Source: Bacteroidales bacterium
GTDB lineage: Bacteria; Bacteroidota; Bacteroidia; Bacteroidales; UBA932
Assembly (NCBI GenBank): GCA_028724885.1
Contig: JAQYTJ010000013.1
Location: forward strand, 62,001-126,000
Direction: 5' to 3'
DNA length: 64,000 bases
Part shown: one piece after another, positions 25,725 through 35,501 of the stretch
Numbering within the stretch: the stretch's first letter is position 1
How the letters are laid out: the number at the start of each line of letters is the position of its first letter
Notes under the pieces: generated by a model
What the model saw: only the letters and a program-made list of their open reading frames with translations
What the model was told of the DNA's origin: nothing
Database searches by the model: none
Position numbers and translations under genes: made by a program

Positions 25725-26846
25725 TTATTTAATATTCTTTACATAGCAGCGGCGCCGCATGTAAATTTCGTTGTTGTACTCGTGCCACACATTCACGGCA
25801 CTGTTCGTCTCAATCTGGGGATTAGTGATCGACCACTTGGCCCCCACATTCAAATATTTTTGCGCCATGGAGCAATGATAGATTGAAGATATTCCTTTAT
25901 TCTGCCATCCTGGCACCGCCCCATTAATCATAAGGTCAAGAGTCTTGTAGTCCCGCATTCCTCTCAAAAGATGAATCCAGCCGAAAGGGAAAAGTTTTCC
26001 TTTGCACTTCTGTAGAGACTCCGACATTGATGGGAAAGCAATCCCGAAAGCTACAAGCGCATTGTCCTCATCCAGCACGATTGAACTAATCTTGTCAGAG
26101 ACGAACTTCATCATGGACTTTCTCTCCTCTTCTATCTCCTCGTCGGTGAACGGTATGAAGTTGTACACGGCAGAAGCAAAGCTTTCGTTGTAGACTTTGA
26201 AGAAGTGATCCACCAGCTTCTTGTCTCTTTTCAGCTTGGAAATCTTCCCCTCATGCAAGTTGTAGCGCTGCTTTAACAACCCCGCTATCCTCTTCATCTT
26301 GTCCTGAACCCCCTGATCTGCAGGCAGCTTATACTGAAGCCAGTCGCACTCTTTGACGAAGCCAAGCTTAGTCACCAAGTCATTGTAATAAGGATAGTTG
26401 TAGAGGCAATTAAATGGCGGGACGTTCTCGAAACCTTCCACAAGCATTCCCTGCTTGCCAAGCGTATTGTAGTATAGAGGGCCATGAATCTCGGTCATCC
26501 CATTCTCTTTCGCCCAAGCCTCAGCAGTGCCTATCAGCAGTTTAGCCACCTCCAAGTCATCGATGAGGTCGAACCAGCCAAATCTTGCCCTCTTCTTATT
26601 GTACAGCTCGTTGTAGCGAGGATTGATCATTCCACAGATTCGTCCCACGACATTCTTTCCCTCCTTTACCAGCCACATCTTTCTCTTGCAGTAAGACAGG
26701 GTTGATGTCTTCGTAAGCGAGAAAACCTGATCTGCATGCAACGCCGGAACATACTGAGGGCATCCCTTATATAGTTTATCAGGGAATTTGATGAACTCCA
26801 TCAATTCCTTTTTTGTTTGTACTTCGACTAACTTGTATTCCGACAT
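25725..26846 (-). CDS. Conserved GNAT-like protein of unknown substrate
   Basis: About 373 residues, soluble, without signal or membrane segments. It looks like the widespread bacteroidal family of double acetyltransferase-like proteins: an N-terminal part with KLYKGCPQYVPALHADQ, a core with GRICGMINPRYNE, EIHGPLYYNTLGKQGMLVEGF and LGFVKECDWLQYKL, and a C-terminal half ending IETNSAVNVWHEYNNE. These resemble GNAT folds with an acetyl-CoA pocket, but no reaction is known to me for this family. The track starts at a TTG; the ATG five codons in (MSEYKLVEV) is preferred. It precedes prfA by 22 bases. Confidence 0.65.
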   Translation of the reverse strand: MSEYKLVEVQTKKELMEFIKFPDKLYKGCPQYVPALHADQVFSLTKTSTLSYCKRKMWLVKEGKNVVGRICGMINPRYNELYNKKRARFGWFDLIDDLEVAKLLIGTAEAWAKENGMTEIHGPLYYNTLGKQGMLVEGFENVPPFNCLYNYPYYNDLVTKLGFVKECDWLQYKLPADQGVQDKMKRIAGLLKQRYNLHEGKISKLKRDKKLVDHFFKVYNESFASAVYNFIPFTDEEIEEERKSMMKFVSDKISSIVLDEDNALVAFGIAFPSMSESLQKCKGKLFPFGWIHLLRGMRDYKTLDLMINGAVPGWQNKGISSIYHCSMAQKYLNVGAKWSITNPQIETNSAVNVWHEYNNEIYMRRRCYVKNIK

Positions 26847-26997
26847 CAGTTTCGCTGACAATTATCCTTAATTACAACCGAATTGCAAATTTAATCATTT
26901 GTTGAATTCTGACAAAGTGTTTCAGACGCTTACACGGGTTAATGCAAGATATTTATAAATCTTAATAAATTATTATTGTTTTATATTAATAAAATAA

Positions 26998-27005
26998 TAT
27001 ATTTG
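26998..27005 (+). promoter_or_regulatory. Candidate -7 box for the NfeD-flotillin operon
   Basis: TATATTTG matches the bacteroidal -7 element TAnnTTTG and lies 23 bases before the NfeD start. The expected TTTG at -33 is only approximated by ATTG. The whole 26862-27028 gap is strongly AT-rich. Confidence 0.4.
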
Positions 27006-27028
27006 CAATAACTAATAAACCTAATGCC

Positions 27029-27655
27029 ATGATTGATTGGTGGAATTCATTAGACCTTTTCATGAAGATAATGTGGGCTATAACCATAGCCGCATCTTTG
27101 ATCTTTGTTATTCAGACTATCCTAACTTTCATCGGAGCAGGAGGCTCAAATTTCGACACAGATGCCAGCGAGCTGGATTTTGGCGGGATGGATGCCTCCG
27201 GAGCTGATGCGAGCGGTGCATTCGATGCCGACCCTAGCATGAACCTCCTGACATTCAGAAATTTCATAAATTTCTGCCTAGGTTTTGGCTGGGCCTCGGT
27301 GCTACTGCATGACAAGATCTCATCGACCAGCATATTGCTGATCATTGCGCTCATGATTGGCGTTGCTTTAGTCGCTGCAGTCATGATGCTTTTCAAATGG
27401 CTGAGCGGAATGCAGCAAGCCGGCAACATCAATGTTTACAGAAGTGCAGTCGGCTGCAATGGTATTGCCTATCTGCCAATACCTGCCGAAAGGAAAGGCC
27501 TCGGCAAAGTGCAAATATCAATCAATAATGCCATAAGGGAATTTGACGCCGTCACCGATGGAGACGCCATACCTACCGGAGCTTCAATCAAAGTGGCGGA
27601 AGTCATTAATGGACAAACGCTATTAGTGGAAACCACAGCCCCAGAAATAATTTAA
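27029..27655 (+). CDS. NfeD-like membrane protein (flotillin partner)
   Basis: A 208-residue membrane protein. Residues about 12-35 form one helix, then an acidic Ser/Ala/Gly-rich loop (FDTDASELDFGG...), then two further helices (about 75-130). The C-terminal 70 residues form a small beta-rich OB-like domain (GCNGIAYLPIPAERKGLGKVQ), the shape of NfeD proteins. NfeD partners pair with flotillin-like SPFH proteins in the inner membrane, and the next gene, 35 bases on, encodes one. Together they probably organise membrane microdomains. The family assignment rests on this pairing and the topology, not on a strict motif. Confidence 0.78.
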   Translation: MIDWWNSLDLFMKIMWAITIAASLIFVIQTILTFIGAGGSNFDTDASELDFGGMDASGADASGAFDADPSMNLLTFRNFINFCLGFGWASVLLHDKISSTSILLIIALMIGVALVAAVMMLFKWLSGMQQAGNINVYRSAVGCNGIAYLPIPAERKGLGKVQISINNAIREFDAVTDGDAIPTGASIKVAEVINGQTLLVETTAPEII

Positions 27656-27690
27656 ATGAATATATCATATTAATTCTTAAAATTCAGAAT

Positions 27691-29136
27691 ATGGAACTTT
27701 ATCTTATCCTGATAATAGTCTTCGTGCTTTTCGTCACGCTGACTGCTATCCTAAGGCGCTACAAGCGCTGCCCTTCAGACAAGATCCTCGTCATCTATGG
27801 TAAGACTGGCAAGAGCAAGAGTGGTGCTGTATCTTCTGCGAAGTGCATACATGGCGGAGCCGCATTCATCTGGCCTGTATTCCAAAGCTATGACTTCCTG
27901 GACCTCAAACCTATCTCAATTGAGTGCAACCTGACAAATGCGCTTTCAAAGCAGAATATCCGAGTGGACGTTCCTTGCCGCTTCACGGTAGGTATCTCTA
28001 CTGATCCGGACACTATGACAAACGCAGCAGAAAGACTTCTTGGGCTACGAACAGAAAATATTCAGAACATAGCTACCGACATCCTCTTTGGCCAGCTCCG
28101 TCTGGTCATAGCCACAATGGACATAGAGGAAATCAACTCCGACCGTGACAAGTTCCTCGCAAACGTGAGCGCTAACGTGGAGGCAGAGCTTCGTAAAATC
28201 GGACTTAAGCTCATAAACGTTAACGTTACCGATATACGCGATGAGTCTGGCTACATAGAAGCCCTAGGAAAAGAAGCCGCTGCAAAGGCGATAAACGATG
28301 CCAAGAAGAGCGTAGCAGAGCAGAATCGCTACGGAGAAATCGGGAAGGCTGAGGCGGACAGGGACAAAGACATCAGGATTGCCGAGACCACCAGAGACAC
28401 CAGAATCAAAACTGCAGAGGCAAATGCCCTGGCCGTCGAGGGAGAAAACAATTCCAAAATCGCCATCGCTAATTCAGACGCTAATCGTCGCGAGAAAGAG
28501 GCCGAGGCATCAAGAATCGCAGTCGCCGCAGAGAAAGTTCAGGCGGCAAAAGCCTTGCAGGAGGCTTACCAGAGCGAGCGCGACGCAGAGCTGGCTCGCG
28601 CAGAAAGGGAGAAGGCTACTCAGCAGGCCAATACCATCGTTCCTGCAGAGATTGATAAGGAAAGACAGATAATCGAGGCCGAGGCTGAGGCTGAAAAGCT
28701 TCGCAGGACTGCGAAAGGCGAAGCAGACGCAATATTCGCGAAAATGGATGCTCAGGCTCGCGGTACACTGGAGATTCTCTCCAAGCAGGCCGAAGGATTC
28801 AATGAAATGGTCAAGGCTGCTGCCGGAGATCCTCAGAAAGCCGTCCTCATGCTCATTGCAGACAAGCTGCCAGAACTCGTGAAGACACAAGTTGAAGCTG
28901 TCAAAGGCATAAAGATCGACAAGGTTACAGTTTGGGACAGCAATGCCTCCAAGGATGGCAAGACATCCACCGCCAACTTCATTTCCGGGCTTATGGGCTC
29001 CGTTCCCCCACTTCAAGATTTGTTCAAGATGGCAGGAATGAACCTCCCTGACTATCTGAAAGGAAAAGAATATGCTTCAGAGCAAAAACCCGAAGATCTC
29101 AAGGAAGAGCCAGAGAACGAAAAGGAGGTGAAATGA
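27691..29136 (+). CDS. Flotillin/SPFH-family protein (YqiK-like)
   Basis: A 481-residue SPFH protein. One N-terminal membrane helix (LYLILIIVFVLFVTLTAIL) is followed by the SPFH domain (residues about 30-200, including FTVGISTDPDTMTNAAERLLG) and a long Ala/Glu/Lys/Arg-rich coiled coil (about 200-390) that drives oligomerisation. The C-terminus includes AVKGIKIDKVTVWDSNA, a block typical of flotillins. Flotillins scaffold lipid domains in the inner membrane. The preceding NfeD gene is the expected partner, and the stop overlaps the start of a small XRE regulator. Confidence 0.9.
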   Translation: MELYLILIIVFVLFVTLTAILRRYKRCPSDKILVIYGKTGKSKSGAVSSAKCIHGGAAFIWPVFQSYDFLDLKPISIECNLTNALSKQNIRVDVPCRFTVGISTDPDTMTNAAERLLGLRTENIQNIATDILFGQLRLVIATMDIEEINSDRDKFLANVSANVEAELRKIGLKLINVNVTDIRDESGYIEALGKEAAAKAINDAKKSVAEQNRYGEIGKAEADRDKDIRIAETTRDTRIKTAEANALAVEGENNSKIAIANSDANRREKEAEASRIAVAAEKVQAAKALQEAYQSERDAELARAEREKATQQANTIVPAEIDKERQIIEAEAEAEKLRRTAKGEADAIFAKMDAQARGTLEILSKQAEGFNEMVKAAAGDPQKAVLMLIADKLPELVKTQVEAVKGIKIDKVTVWDSNASKDGKTSTANFISGLMGSVPPLQDLFKMAGMNLPDYLKGKEYASEQKPEDLKEEPENEKEVK

Positions 29137-29351
29137 TCATGCCGATAATCGTGAACATCGACGTGATGCTTGCCAAAAGGAAGATGACTTCTCAAGAGCT
29201 CGCAGAAAAAATTGGGATATCCCCTGTCAATCTATCCATTCTTAAGACTGGGAAAGCGAAAGGAATCCGCTTCATGACGCTTGATCACATTTGCCGGGCC
29301 CTTGACTGTAAACCAGGCGACATACTTGAATATGAAGAAGAGACCCCTTGA
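29133..29351 (+). CDS. Small XRE/Cro-type DNA-binding protein
   Basis: A 72-residue helix-turn-helix protein of the YozG-like type: VNIDVMLAKRKMTSQELAEK, then IGISPVNLSILKTGKAKGIR as the recognition region and a short C-terminal tail (LDCKPGDILEYEEE). Its start codon overlaps the flotillin stop (ATGA), so translation is coupled to flotillin; an internal ATG two codons later is possible. Such tiny regulators often act as homodimers on their own operon, so autoregulation of the NfeD-flotillin unit is a reasonable inference. Confidence 0.88.
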   Translation: MIMPIIVNIDVMLAKRKMTSQELAEKIGISPVNLSILKTGKAKGIRFMTLDHICRALDCKPGDILEYEEETP

Positions 29352-29374
29352 TTCCGAATATTCCAACAACTGAA

Positions 29375-29409
29375 AAAGAGCGGCTGCCATTCAAAGGAGA
29401 CCGCTCTTT
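29375..29409. terminator. Bidirectional terminator hairpin
   Basis: Perfect 9-base arms AAAGAGCGG and CCGCTCTTT with a 17-base loop, flanked by A-rich sequence on one side and TTTAA on the other. It lies between the convergent XRE and M16 peptidase genes. Confidence 0.7.
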
Positions 29410-29430
29410 AACATATTCTGTGAATATTAT

Positions 29431-32253
29431 TTATTCGGTGCTTTTGCCAGGCCTCTGAACAACCTCGATGAAGTTGCCAGAGTCGAGCAGAGCCTTCGCT
29501 GCAGCCTTGATGCTCTCTTTGGAGAGAGCGGAAACAGCCTCCTCAGACTCTTTGTCATTGTCATTGCCGAATCTCAGGTAATCCTCGATGTTGCCTCTCC
29601 AATAGCCGTTATTGATTCTCCGTTCAGGAAGGTTCTTCTTGAAGTTCTCTACAGTCTTCTGGAACTGCTCATCGGTAGGACCTTCCTCTGCAAGTTTCCT
29701 TAAGCCGTCTTTTGCAAGCTCAATGAGCCTGTCCGCTTTCTCTGGCTTAGAATTGAATACGACCTGCAAATAATAGTTGCCCTCAGGAAGCCGACTGGCA
29801 TCTGCGTAAGACTGAGCTCCGTAAGTACCGCCTTCTTCCTCACGCATCGTATCTGTGTAAATCTGATCGAGAATGTAAGAGACAGCGCTTAGCATGGTTT
29901 CATCCTTGACAGTATAAGGCATATAGCGCGAATAGAGCTGCAATACGGTAGTCATAGGTGTCTCCATATCCTGGCTGTACGCATTCTCCACTTGTCCTTT
30001 AGCAAACACGGTGGCATTCTTCTTATCCCATTTTAGGGCTTTGTTGCCCTTTGGAAGAGAGCCAATGTATTTCTCAACAAGAGGCTTAAGAGTATCCAGC
30101 TGCACATCTCCGACAACAACCATCGTTGCACCTGCGGCATCGGCGAATAGTTTTCTGTAATTTCTCTCAATAGCCTCAAGGTTCATCTTGCCAAGCTTAT
30201 CCTTTGAAAGTACGGTCATCCTAGGGCTGTTTCCATAGAGAGTGCTTATGGCATTCTTCTGGAATACATAATTAGGGTTCTTCTCCATATTATCTATGAA
30301 ACTTTCAAGCTGCCCCTTGACAGTATTGAAGTCATCCTGAGTAAAGCGTGGCTCGGTATATTTAAGATAGAGGAGCTGTAGAGCCGTCTCAAAATCCTTC
30401 ACCGATGAAGATCCGCTGATTCCATTCGTCAGCTTGCTGATATAAGGATTGACGCTCACGACCTTGCCGGAAAGCATCTTAGTAAGCTTGTTCCCGTCAT
30501 ATTTGGAAACGCCAGCTATTTGGTTGAAAGATGACATGAAGCTACCATCGAACGAAGGGACATCTTCATCCGGAATCAGGCTCTCACCACCATCTTTATA
30601 GATGTTGAAAAGAATCTGGTCTTTTTTATATTCAGTAGGAAGGACCACGACCTTCACGCCATTGCCAAGAGTCCATTCAGTTGCGCCATAGATGGTCTTG
30701 GACGTTTTCTTCACGGAAGAGCCTTTTAGAGATGAAGCGTCTATCAGAGGCTCATTGGAGACTTCTTCCGCATTAGCCTGTATGTCAGATTCCTCTACCT
30801 TTGCGATAGCACCTAGAATTTGCTCTTTGGTAGGCGTAGCAACCCCGTCTTTCTCAGGACCGCTGTAAATGATTACCTCGTTCCCCTTGAAATCCATCTG
30901 CTTTATGACCTGATTCAGAACCTGAGCATTGATGTTGGCAAGTATGCTCTTCGCAAACTCATATTCCTTGTCAGGCTCCATGTAGGCTTTGCTGTCGAAG
31001 AAGTTTTTCACGAGAGGTGCTATGAACTCCGAATTCTTTCGAGTGTCTGCCTGGTTCTTGGCTCTTTCGTAAGCAGAGAGGATATTATCCTTTGCCCTGA
31101 CAACTTCTGCTTCATTCAAGCCATATCTCTTCAATTTTTCAATTTCGGAATAGAAGGCTTCAAAACCACCCAGGATGTTGTTCTCCCTGAGCGTCACGGA
31201 GCCGAACATAGCTTCCATCGCTTCGTTCATTTTGCCGATTCCGAAGCCAGCTCCGAGATAAGGAGCATCTGGCTTAGAAGTAATGTCTTTGAAACGCTCG
31301 TCCATCACGTTGCCAACGATATTCTTGATGAGGTCAGTCATCATGCCTATGGCAGTACTGTTGTATTCCTCAGGATCAGCATCGCTCTCCCAATATAGCT
31401 CAATTGAAGGAGCCGTCGTTTCAGGATCTGTGATGATTCCGACCCTAGGCTCCGAGAAAGGAGTAAGTGTAATTTTATCCTTTGCCTTAGGATTCTCAGC
31501 CTTTGGGATGTCAGAGAATACTCTCTTAAGAGCCGCCTCTGTATAATCGACATCAATGTCACCTACGACGATGACTGCCTGCATATCAGGACGATACCAT
31601 GTACGATAGAAGTTCACGAGGCTTTCCGGCTTGAAGCTTTCAAGATTCTCTTGGCTGCCAATTAGGGTGCAAGTGGCATATTTAGAGTCACCATAAAGGT
31701 AAGGCAGGCTCTTTTCTAAAGTTCTCCAAGCTGCGTTTCTGCGAGACCTTTTTTCCTCGATGATCACAGGACGCTCTTTGTCGATTTCCTCAGGATCATT
31801 CGTCACGAAATGAGAATAATCGTGAAGGATAAGTAAGCAAGTGTCAACGACCGTCTGTCTCACCAGAGGAATGTTGTTCAGCATATACTGAGTCTGATCT
31901 ATCCCAGTTGCGGCATTCACGTTGCCTCCGAAAGAAGCACCGATGCTCTGAAGCCAGTTCAATATACCCTTTCCTGGGAAATTCTTGGTGCCATTGAAGC
32001 ACATGTGTTCAAGAAAATGAGCCAGACCGTCCTGGTCAGGAGTCTCTTGGATAGCGCCTACATTGGTAGCAAGATAGAACTCAGCCCTTTGAGCAGGCTT
32101 GTCATTATGTCTTATGTAATATGTCAGGCCATTGTCAAGCTTTCCAACGCGGACCGCCGGGTCGTTTGGCAATTGCGGGGCCTCTTGTGCGCCTGCTACT
32201 AATGAAGCAGCAGCTAACGCAAATGCAGATAATAGTATTAAGATTTTTTTCAT
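29431..32253 (-). CDS. Exported M16-family zinc metallopeptidase (tandem pitrilysin type)
   Basis: A 940-residue peptidase with signal peptide (MKKILILLSAFALAAASLVAGAQ). The first half carries the inverted zinc motif HFLEHMCFNGT near residue 80, with the distal Glu expected in the following helix region, so this half is catalytic. The second half (from about residue 520, TEWTLGNGVKVVVLPTEYKKDQ) repeats the fold without the HxxEH motif, as in two-domain M16 proteins that form a closing chamber. It probably degrades peptides in the periplasm. It lies 18 bases downstream of the tandem esterase on the same strand and ends at a shared terminator. Confidence 0.92.
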   Translation of the reverse strand: MKKILILLSAFALAAASLVAGAQEAPQLPNDPAVRVGKLDNGLTYYIRHNDKPAQRAEFYLATNVGAIQETPDQDGLAHFLEHMCFNGTKNFPGKGILNWLQSIGASFGGNVNAATGIDQTQYMLNNIPLVRQTVVDTCLLILHDYSHFVTNDPEEIDKERPVIIEEKRSRRNAAWRTLEKSLPYLYGDSKYATCTLIGSQENLESFKPESLVNFYRTWYRPDMQAVIVVGDIDVDYTEAALKRVFSDIPKAENPKAKDKITLTPFSEPRVGIITDPETTAPSIELYWESDADPEEYNSTAIGMMTDLIKNIVGNVMDERFKDITSKPDAPYLGAGFGIGKMNEAMEAMFGSVTLRENNILGGFEAFYSEIEKLKRYGLNEAEVVRAKDNILSAYERAKNQADTRKNSEFIAPLVKNFFDSKAYMEPDKEYEFAKSILANINAQVLNQVIKQMDFKGNEVIIYSGPEKDGVATPTKEQILGAIAKVEESDIQANAEEVSNEPLIDASSLKGSSVKKTSKTIYGATEWTLGNGVKVVVLPTEYKKDQILFNIYKDGGESLIPDEDVPSFDGSFMSSFNQIAGVSKYDGNKLTKMLSGKVVSVNPYISKLTNGISGSSSVKDFETALQLLYLKYTEPRFTQDDFNTVKGQLESFIDNMEKNPNYVFQKNAISTLYGNSPRMTVLSKDKLGKMNLEAIERNYRKLFADAAGATMVVVGDVQLDTLKPLVEKYIGSLPKGNKALKWDKKNATVFAKGQVENAYSQDMETPMTTVLQLYSRYMPYTVKDETMLSAVSYILDQIYTDTMREEEGGTYGAQSYADASRLPEGNYYLQVVFNSKPEKADRLIELAKDGLRKLAEEGPTDEQFQKTVENFKKNLPERRINNGYWRGNIEDYLRFGNDNDKESEEAVSALSKESIKAAAKALLDSGNFIEVVQRPGKSTE

Positions 32254-32271
32254 ATTAAAATAATAAAAGTT

Positions 32272-34407
32272 TTAAATCTCTTTAATGAACCTTGCTATTG
32301 AATTGAAGAAGTCAGCCCTATAGAAATACAGAGGGTCAGACTGGTATTTGTTTTCGATGAAACCATATCCGTGTCCGCCTTCAGGGAAGGCATGCATCTC
32401 GCAGCGCACCTTGTTATTCACGAGCGCTCTGTAGTAACGAAGCTCATTCTCGGGAGGCACGCTACCGTCATTTGAACTGAACACGATTAATGTAGGAGGA
32501 GTGTCAGGCGTCACTTGTTTATCCAATGAATATCTCTCTAGCAGCTTCTTGTATGTTTCTTTCCTGCCATCCCAGTCAGATAAAGACGATGCCGTAGTGT
32601 CGGACGAAGCTTTTCTCGAATTCCATTTGTTTGGACTCCCAAGTAAGTTCCGGAATGAGCTCTCATGAGCCACTCCCTTTTCCGAGGATATCACAGGATA
32701 CACCAGAATCGAGAAATCCGGCCTAGTGATAGGATCCACATACAGAGTTGAAGCAGTCGCGGCAAGATGCCCTCCGGCAGAGAAGCCCATGATGCCTATT
32801 TCGTTCATGCCCCACTGCTTCGCATAGTGGCGGCAGTAGCGGAATGTGTTCTGCACGTCTCTCAGCGGCACGTTCCAATGGCCGTTTGGCAAACGGTAAT
32901 TCAGAACTGCCGCACTTACTCCTTGGTCATTAAGCCACTTTGCCGCCATTTTCCCATCTGTGATACCAGCTGTGATGGAATAGCTTCCACCAGGAGTTAT
33001 GATTACCATCTTGCCATTAGGATGCTTAGCGAAATATAGATCGAAACGGACGCTATCTCCAGTAAAGGAATGATACTCATTCTTTGGATTGATTTCTTCC
33101 GGCTTATCGAAGCCATTAGGCTCGCCAGGGCCTAGGGTGATTCCAAAGATGCCTTCATCGACATTCTGTCCCTTAGGATAAAGCAATATGGTACTGTCTG
33201 GATCATAGGAAAATACCTGCTTCTTTGCATCCTGAGCAGCCAGGAATTCCTTGGTATTGTCTGTCAGTCTTAGTTTCAGCCAATTTTCAAGCGCCGCCGA
33301 GAATTCTGGCCGGCAAGAGCCTAGATTGTCTTTGAACTTATTCGAATCCAAGCCTATCTCTGGAGTCGTAAAGCCCCAGCCGTGGCCTCCGAAAGGATAA
33401 ATTTGCAATTCAGAATGGATCCTCATTTGGACAAGCGAACTGTAAAATTTCAATGAATTCTCGACAGGAACCGTCTTATCGTCTGTGCTCACGGCAATAA
33501 ATGTCGGAGGCGTGTCCTGGGTAACATTCAGGTAAGTAGAATACTTCGTGACAAGTTCCTGAGATTGCTCCCGGTAATCGTACCATTCATCAAATGTGAG
33601 CTTGTCTCTATCCACCATATACGGCGGTTCGCCTATAAGGTTATCTTTAGTTCCCTTGTGAGTCACGTTCTCGCTAAAAGAGATGACGGGGTATATCAGG
33701 ATAGAGAAATCCGGCTTAGTGACGGCATCCACGTACATAGTAGTGACAGTGCTCGCAAGATGCCCGCCAGCTGAGAATCCGATGACGCCGATCTGGCTCA
33801 CGCCCCATTCTTTAGCATGGAACCTGCAATAACGAATAGCATTCTGTACGTCTTGAAGCGGAACTTTCCAATGACCGTTAGGCAGGCGATATTTCACCAC
33901 TGCACAAGCTATTCCCCTGTCGTTCATCCACTTAGCGACATAGACACCTTCATTCCATGTAGACAGATTATAATAACCACCACCGGGACACGAGATGACC
34001 ATAAGTCCGTTCGGATTCTTTGGAAGATATATGTCAATCCTTGCGCTATCAGACACGTCTGTCAAGAACCCCCATTTCTCGGCCTTTTCGGGAGTAGTTA
34101 CGCCATTAGACTCAAGTGGGCCCTCTGTGACGTCTATTTCATCTTCTTCGATTCCCTGATCAACGTTCTGCCCCTCAGGATAAAGATAAATTGTCTTCGT
34201 TGGATTATAATCTATAGCTATTTGAGAATTGGCTTTCAATTTTTCTTCTACTGAAGCAGCCTTCCTGTCAGGATGAACATAAACCTGAGTTCCATCTAGA
34301 ATGCGAAGACCTGACTTTGATTTTTTTTGAGCCGTCAGATCATGCCCAGAAATGAAGCTAAGACCCAGGGCAAGAATCGCCAGAGATTTAAATGCAGTAT
34401 CTCTCAT
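32272..34407 (-). CDS. Tandem alpha/beta-hydrolase (BD-FAE-like esterase) protein
   Basis: A 711-residue exported protein made of two similar alpha/beta-hydrolase domains. Each has the oxyanion block (ISCPGGGYYNLS; ITPGGSYSI), a stretch YRLPNGHWKVPLQDVQNAIR or its twin, the nucleophile elbow GFSAGGHLA, and a C-terminal His in PFGGHGWGF or PEGGHGYGF. Domain 1 spans roughly residues 120-370 and domain 2 roughly 440-700. Each is preceded by a short YLYPEGQNVDQG-like repeat. This architecture suggests carbohydrate esterase (acetyl or feruloyl) activity on plant or host glycans. Both domains keep Ser and His, so both may be active. It is divergent from a LysR regulator 158 bases away and precedes the M16 peptidase. 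Confidence 0.82.
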   Translation of the reverse strand: MRDTAFKSLAILALGLSFISGHDLTAQKKSKSGLRILDGTQVYVHPDRKAASVEEKLKANSQIAIDYNPTKTIYLYPEGQNVDQGIEEDEIDVTEGPLESNGVTTPEKAEKWGFLTDVSDSARIDIYLPKNPNGLMVISCPGGGYYNLSTWNEGVYVAKWMNDRGIACAVVKYRLPNGHWKVPLQDVQNAIRYCRFHAKEWGVSQIGVIGFSAGGHLASTVTTMYVDAVTKPDFSILIYPVISFSENVTHKGTKDNLIGEPPYMVDRDKLTFDEWYDYREQSQELVTKYSTYLNVTQDTPPTFIAVSTDDKTVPVENSLKFYSSLVQMRIHSELQIYPFGGHGWGFTTPEIGLDSNKFKDNLGSCRPEFSAALENWLKLRLTDNTKEFLAAQDAKKQVFSYDPDSTILLYPKGQNVDEGIFGITLGPGEPNGFDKPEEINPKNEYHSFTGDSVRFDLYFAKHPNGKMVIITPGGSYSITAGITDGKMAAKWLNDQGVSAAVLNYRLPNGHWNVPLRDVQNTFRYCRHYAKQWGMNEIGIMGFSAGGHLAATASTLYVDPITRPDFSILVYPVISSEKGVAHESSFRNLLGSPNKWNSRKASSDTTASSLSDWDGRKETYKKLLERYSLDKQVTPDTPPTLIVFSSNDGSVPPENELRYYRALVNNKVRCEMHAFPEGGHGYGFIENKYQSDPLYFYRADFFNSIARFIKEI

Positions 34408-34565
34408 ACAGCTTAAAATTTACTTGATTAGCAGCATAAAATGGAGCTATTTCGCACAAATATATCCAAAAAATCTTTCAAAAAGAATAAGATTTCAAGA
34501 TTTTTAGAATAAAAATGTAAAGATTATTTAATGAATATATTAAATTTGCAACATAAGAATTGCTT

Positions 34566-35378
34566 ATGATAGAGGATTTCAGACTCAGAGTTTTCAAGAC
34601 CGTCGCAACAAGAGGGAGCTTCACCCTAGCTGCTAAAGAACTAGGAATATCCCAGCCTGCCGTAAGCCAGAACATCGCAGAGCTTGAGAAAAGCCTTGGC
34701 TGCGAGATCTTCATGAGAAATCGCAGCGCCGTAACCCTCACTGCTTCAGGGAAAAGTTTCCTTGAATATGCCGACAAGATTCTTTACTGGTACCATGCAG
34801 CAAGTAATTTGTTCAGTGCAGGAAGCCAACTGAAGAAAACGAGGCTCCGAATCTGTGCCGATACATTCATTGCAGAGGCCTTGTTACCGAAGGTAGTGAA
34901 CGCTATCTCGGCAGTATCGCCAAATGTCATATTCGATATATTCAATGATAGCGATAAAGAATACGACGTCAGACTCTCGTTCCATGATGCTTCCAAGCCT
35001 CTCTCCTTGATGCAGAGCCGACTTGCAGTGACTACGATAAACGCCTCTGCGATGACATCTAATGAGAGATTTTCGCATGCTGAGAGCCTCTTTCAGATTC
35101 CTGACGAAGTTTCATTCGCAGTCTGGTCTGGATATTCAGAGAATCTCTCCCCGGACATTGCATCAAAAGCGAAAATATATTCAGACAGTCCTTCGCTCAT
35201 CTGCGAGAAAGTGTCATCATCTCCTCTGACGATAGGGATTCTGCCAGAGATGGCCGCCAGTGAAAAACTGATGAGGCTTCCTATTATTTTTGATGCCATG
35301 AAAATAGATATTCTCCTTGAAACTTCAGAAACCCTAACAGACGATGTTTTAATAGGGCTGATAAAAAAATCTTTATAA
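34566..35378 (+). CDS. LysR-family transcriptional regulator
   Basis: About 270 residues, with the N-terminal winged helix IEDFRLRVFKTVATRGSFTL then AAKELGISQPAVSQNIAELE. The C-terminal effector domain is shorter and more divergent than usual. The track start is TTG; the ATG two codons later is preferred. A -7-like box (TAAATTTG, 34541-34548) lies 17 bases before it, but without a clear -33 element. It is divergent from the tandem-esterase gene, the standard arrangement for LysR control of a neighbour, so the esterase is the likely target. The ligand is unknown. Confidence 0.88.
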   Translation: MIEDFRLRVFKTVATRGSFTLAAKELGISQPAVSQNIAELEKSLGCEIFMRNRSAVTLTASGKSFLEYADKILYWYHAASNLFSAGSQLKKTRLRICADTFIAEALLPKVVNAISAVSPNVIFDIFNDSDKEYDVRLSFHDASKPLSLMQSRLAVTTINASAMTSNERFSHAESLFQIPDEVSFAVWSGYSENLSPDIASKAKIYSDSPSLICEKVSSSPLTIGILPEMAASEKLMRLPIIFDAMKIDILLETSETLTDDVLIGLIKKSL

Positions 35379-35501
35379 GGCATAAAAATATATATTTCTG
35401 TTTTTTTTACTTTTTTACATTTATTTAGCCAATATTTGCAAGGTTTTCAGAAAATAGGATTTAAGTAAAATGAAAACTTACTATTGCAAATTTAAGAAAC
35501 T

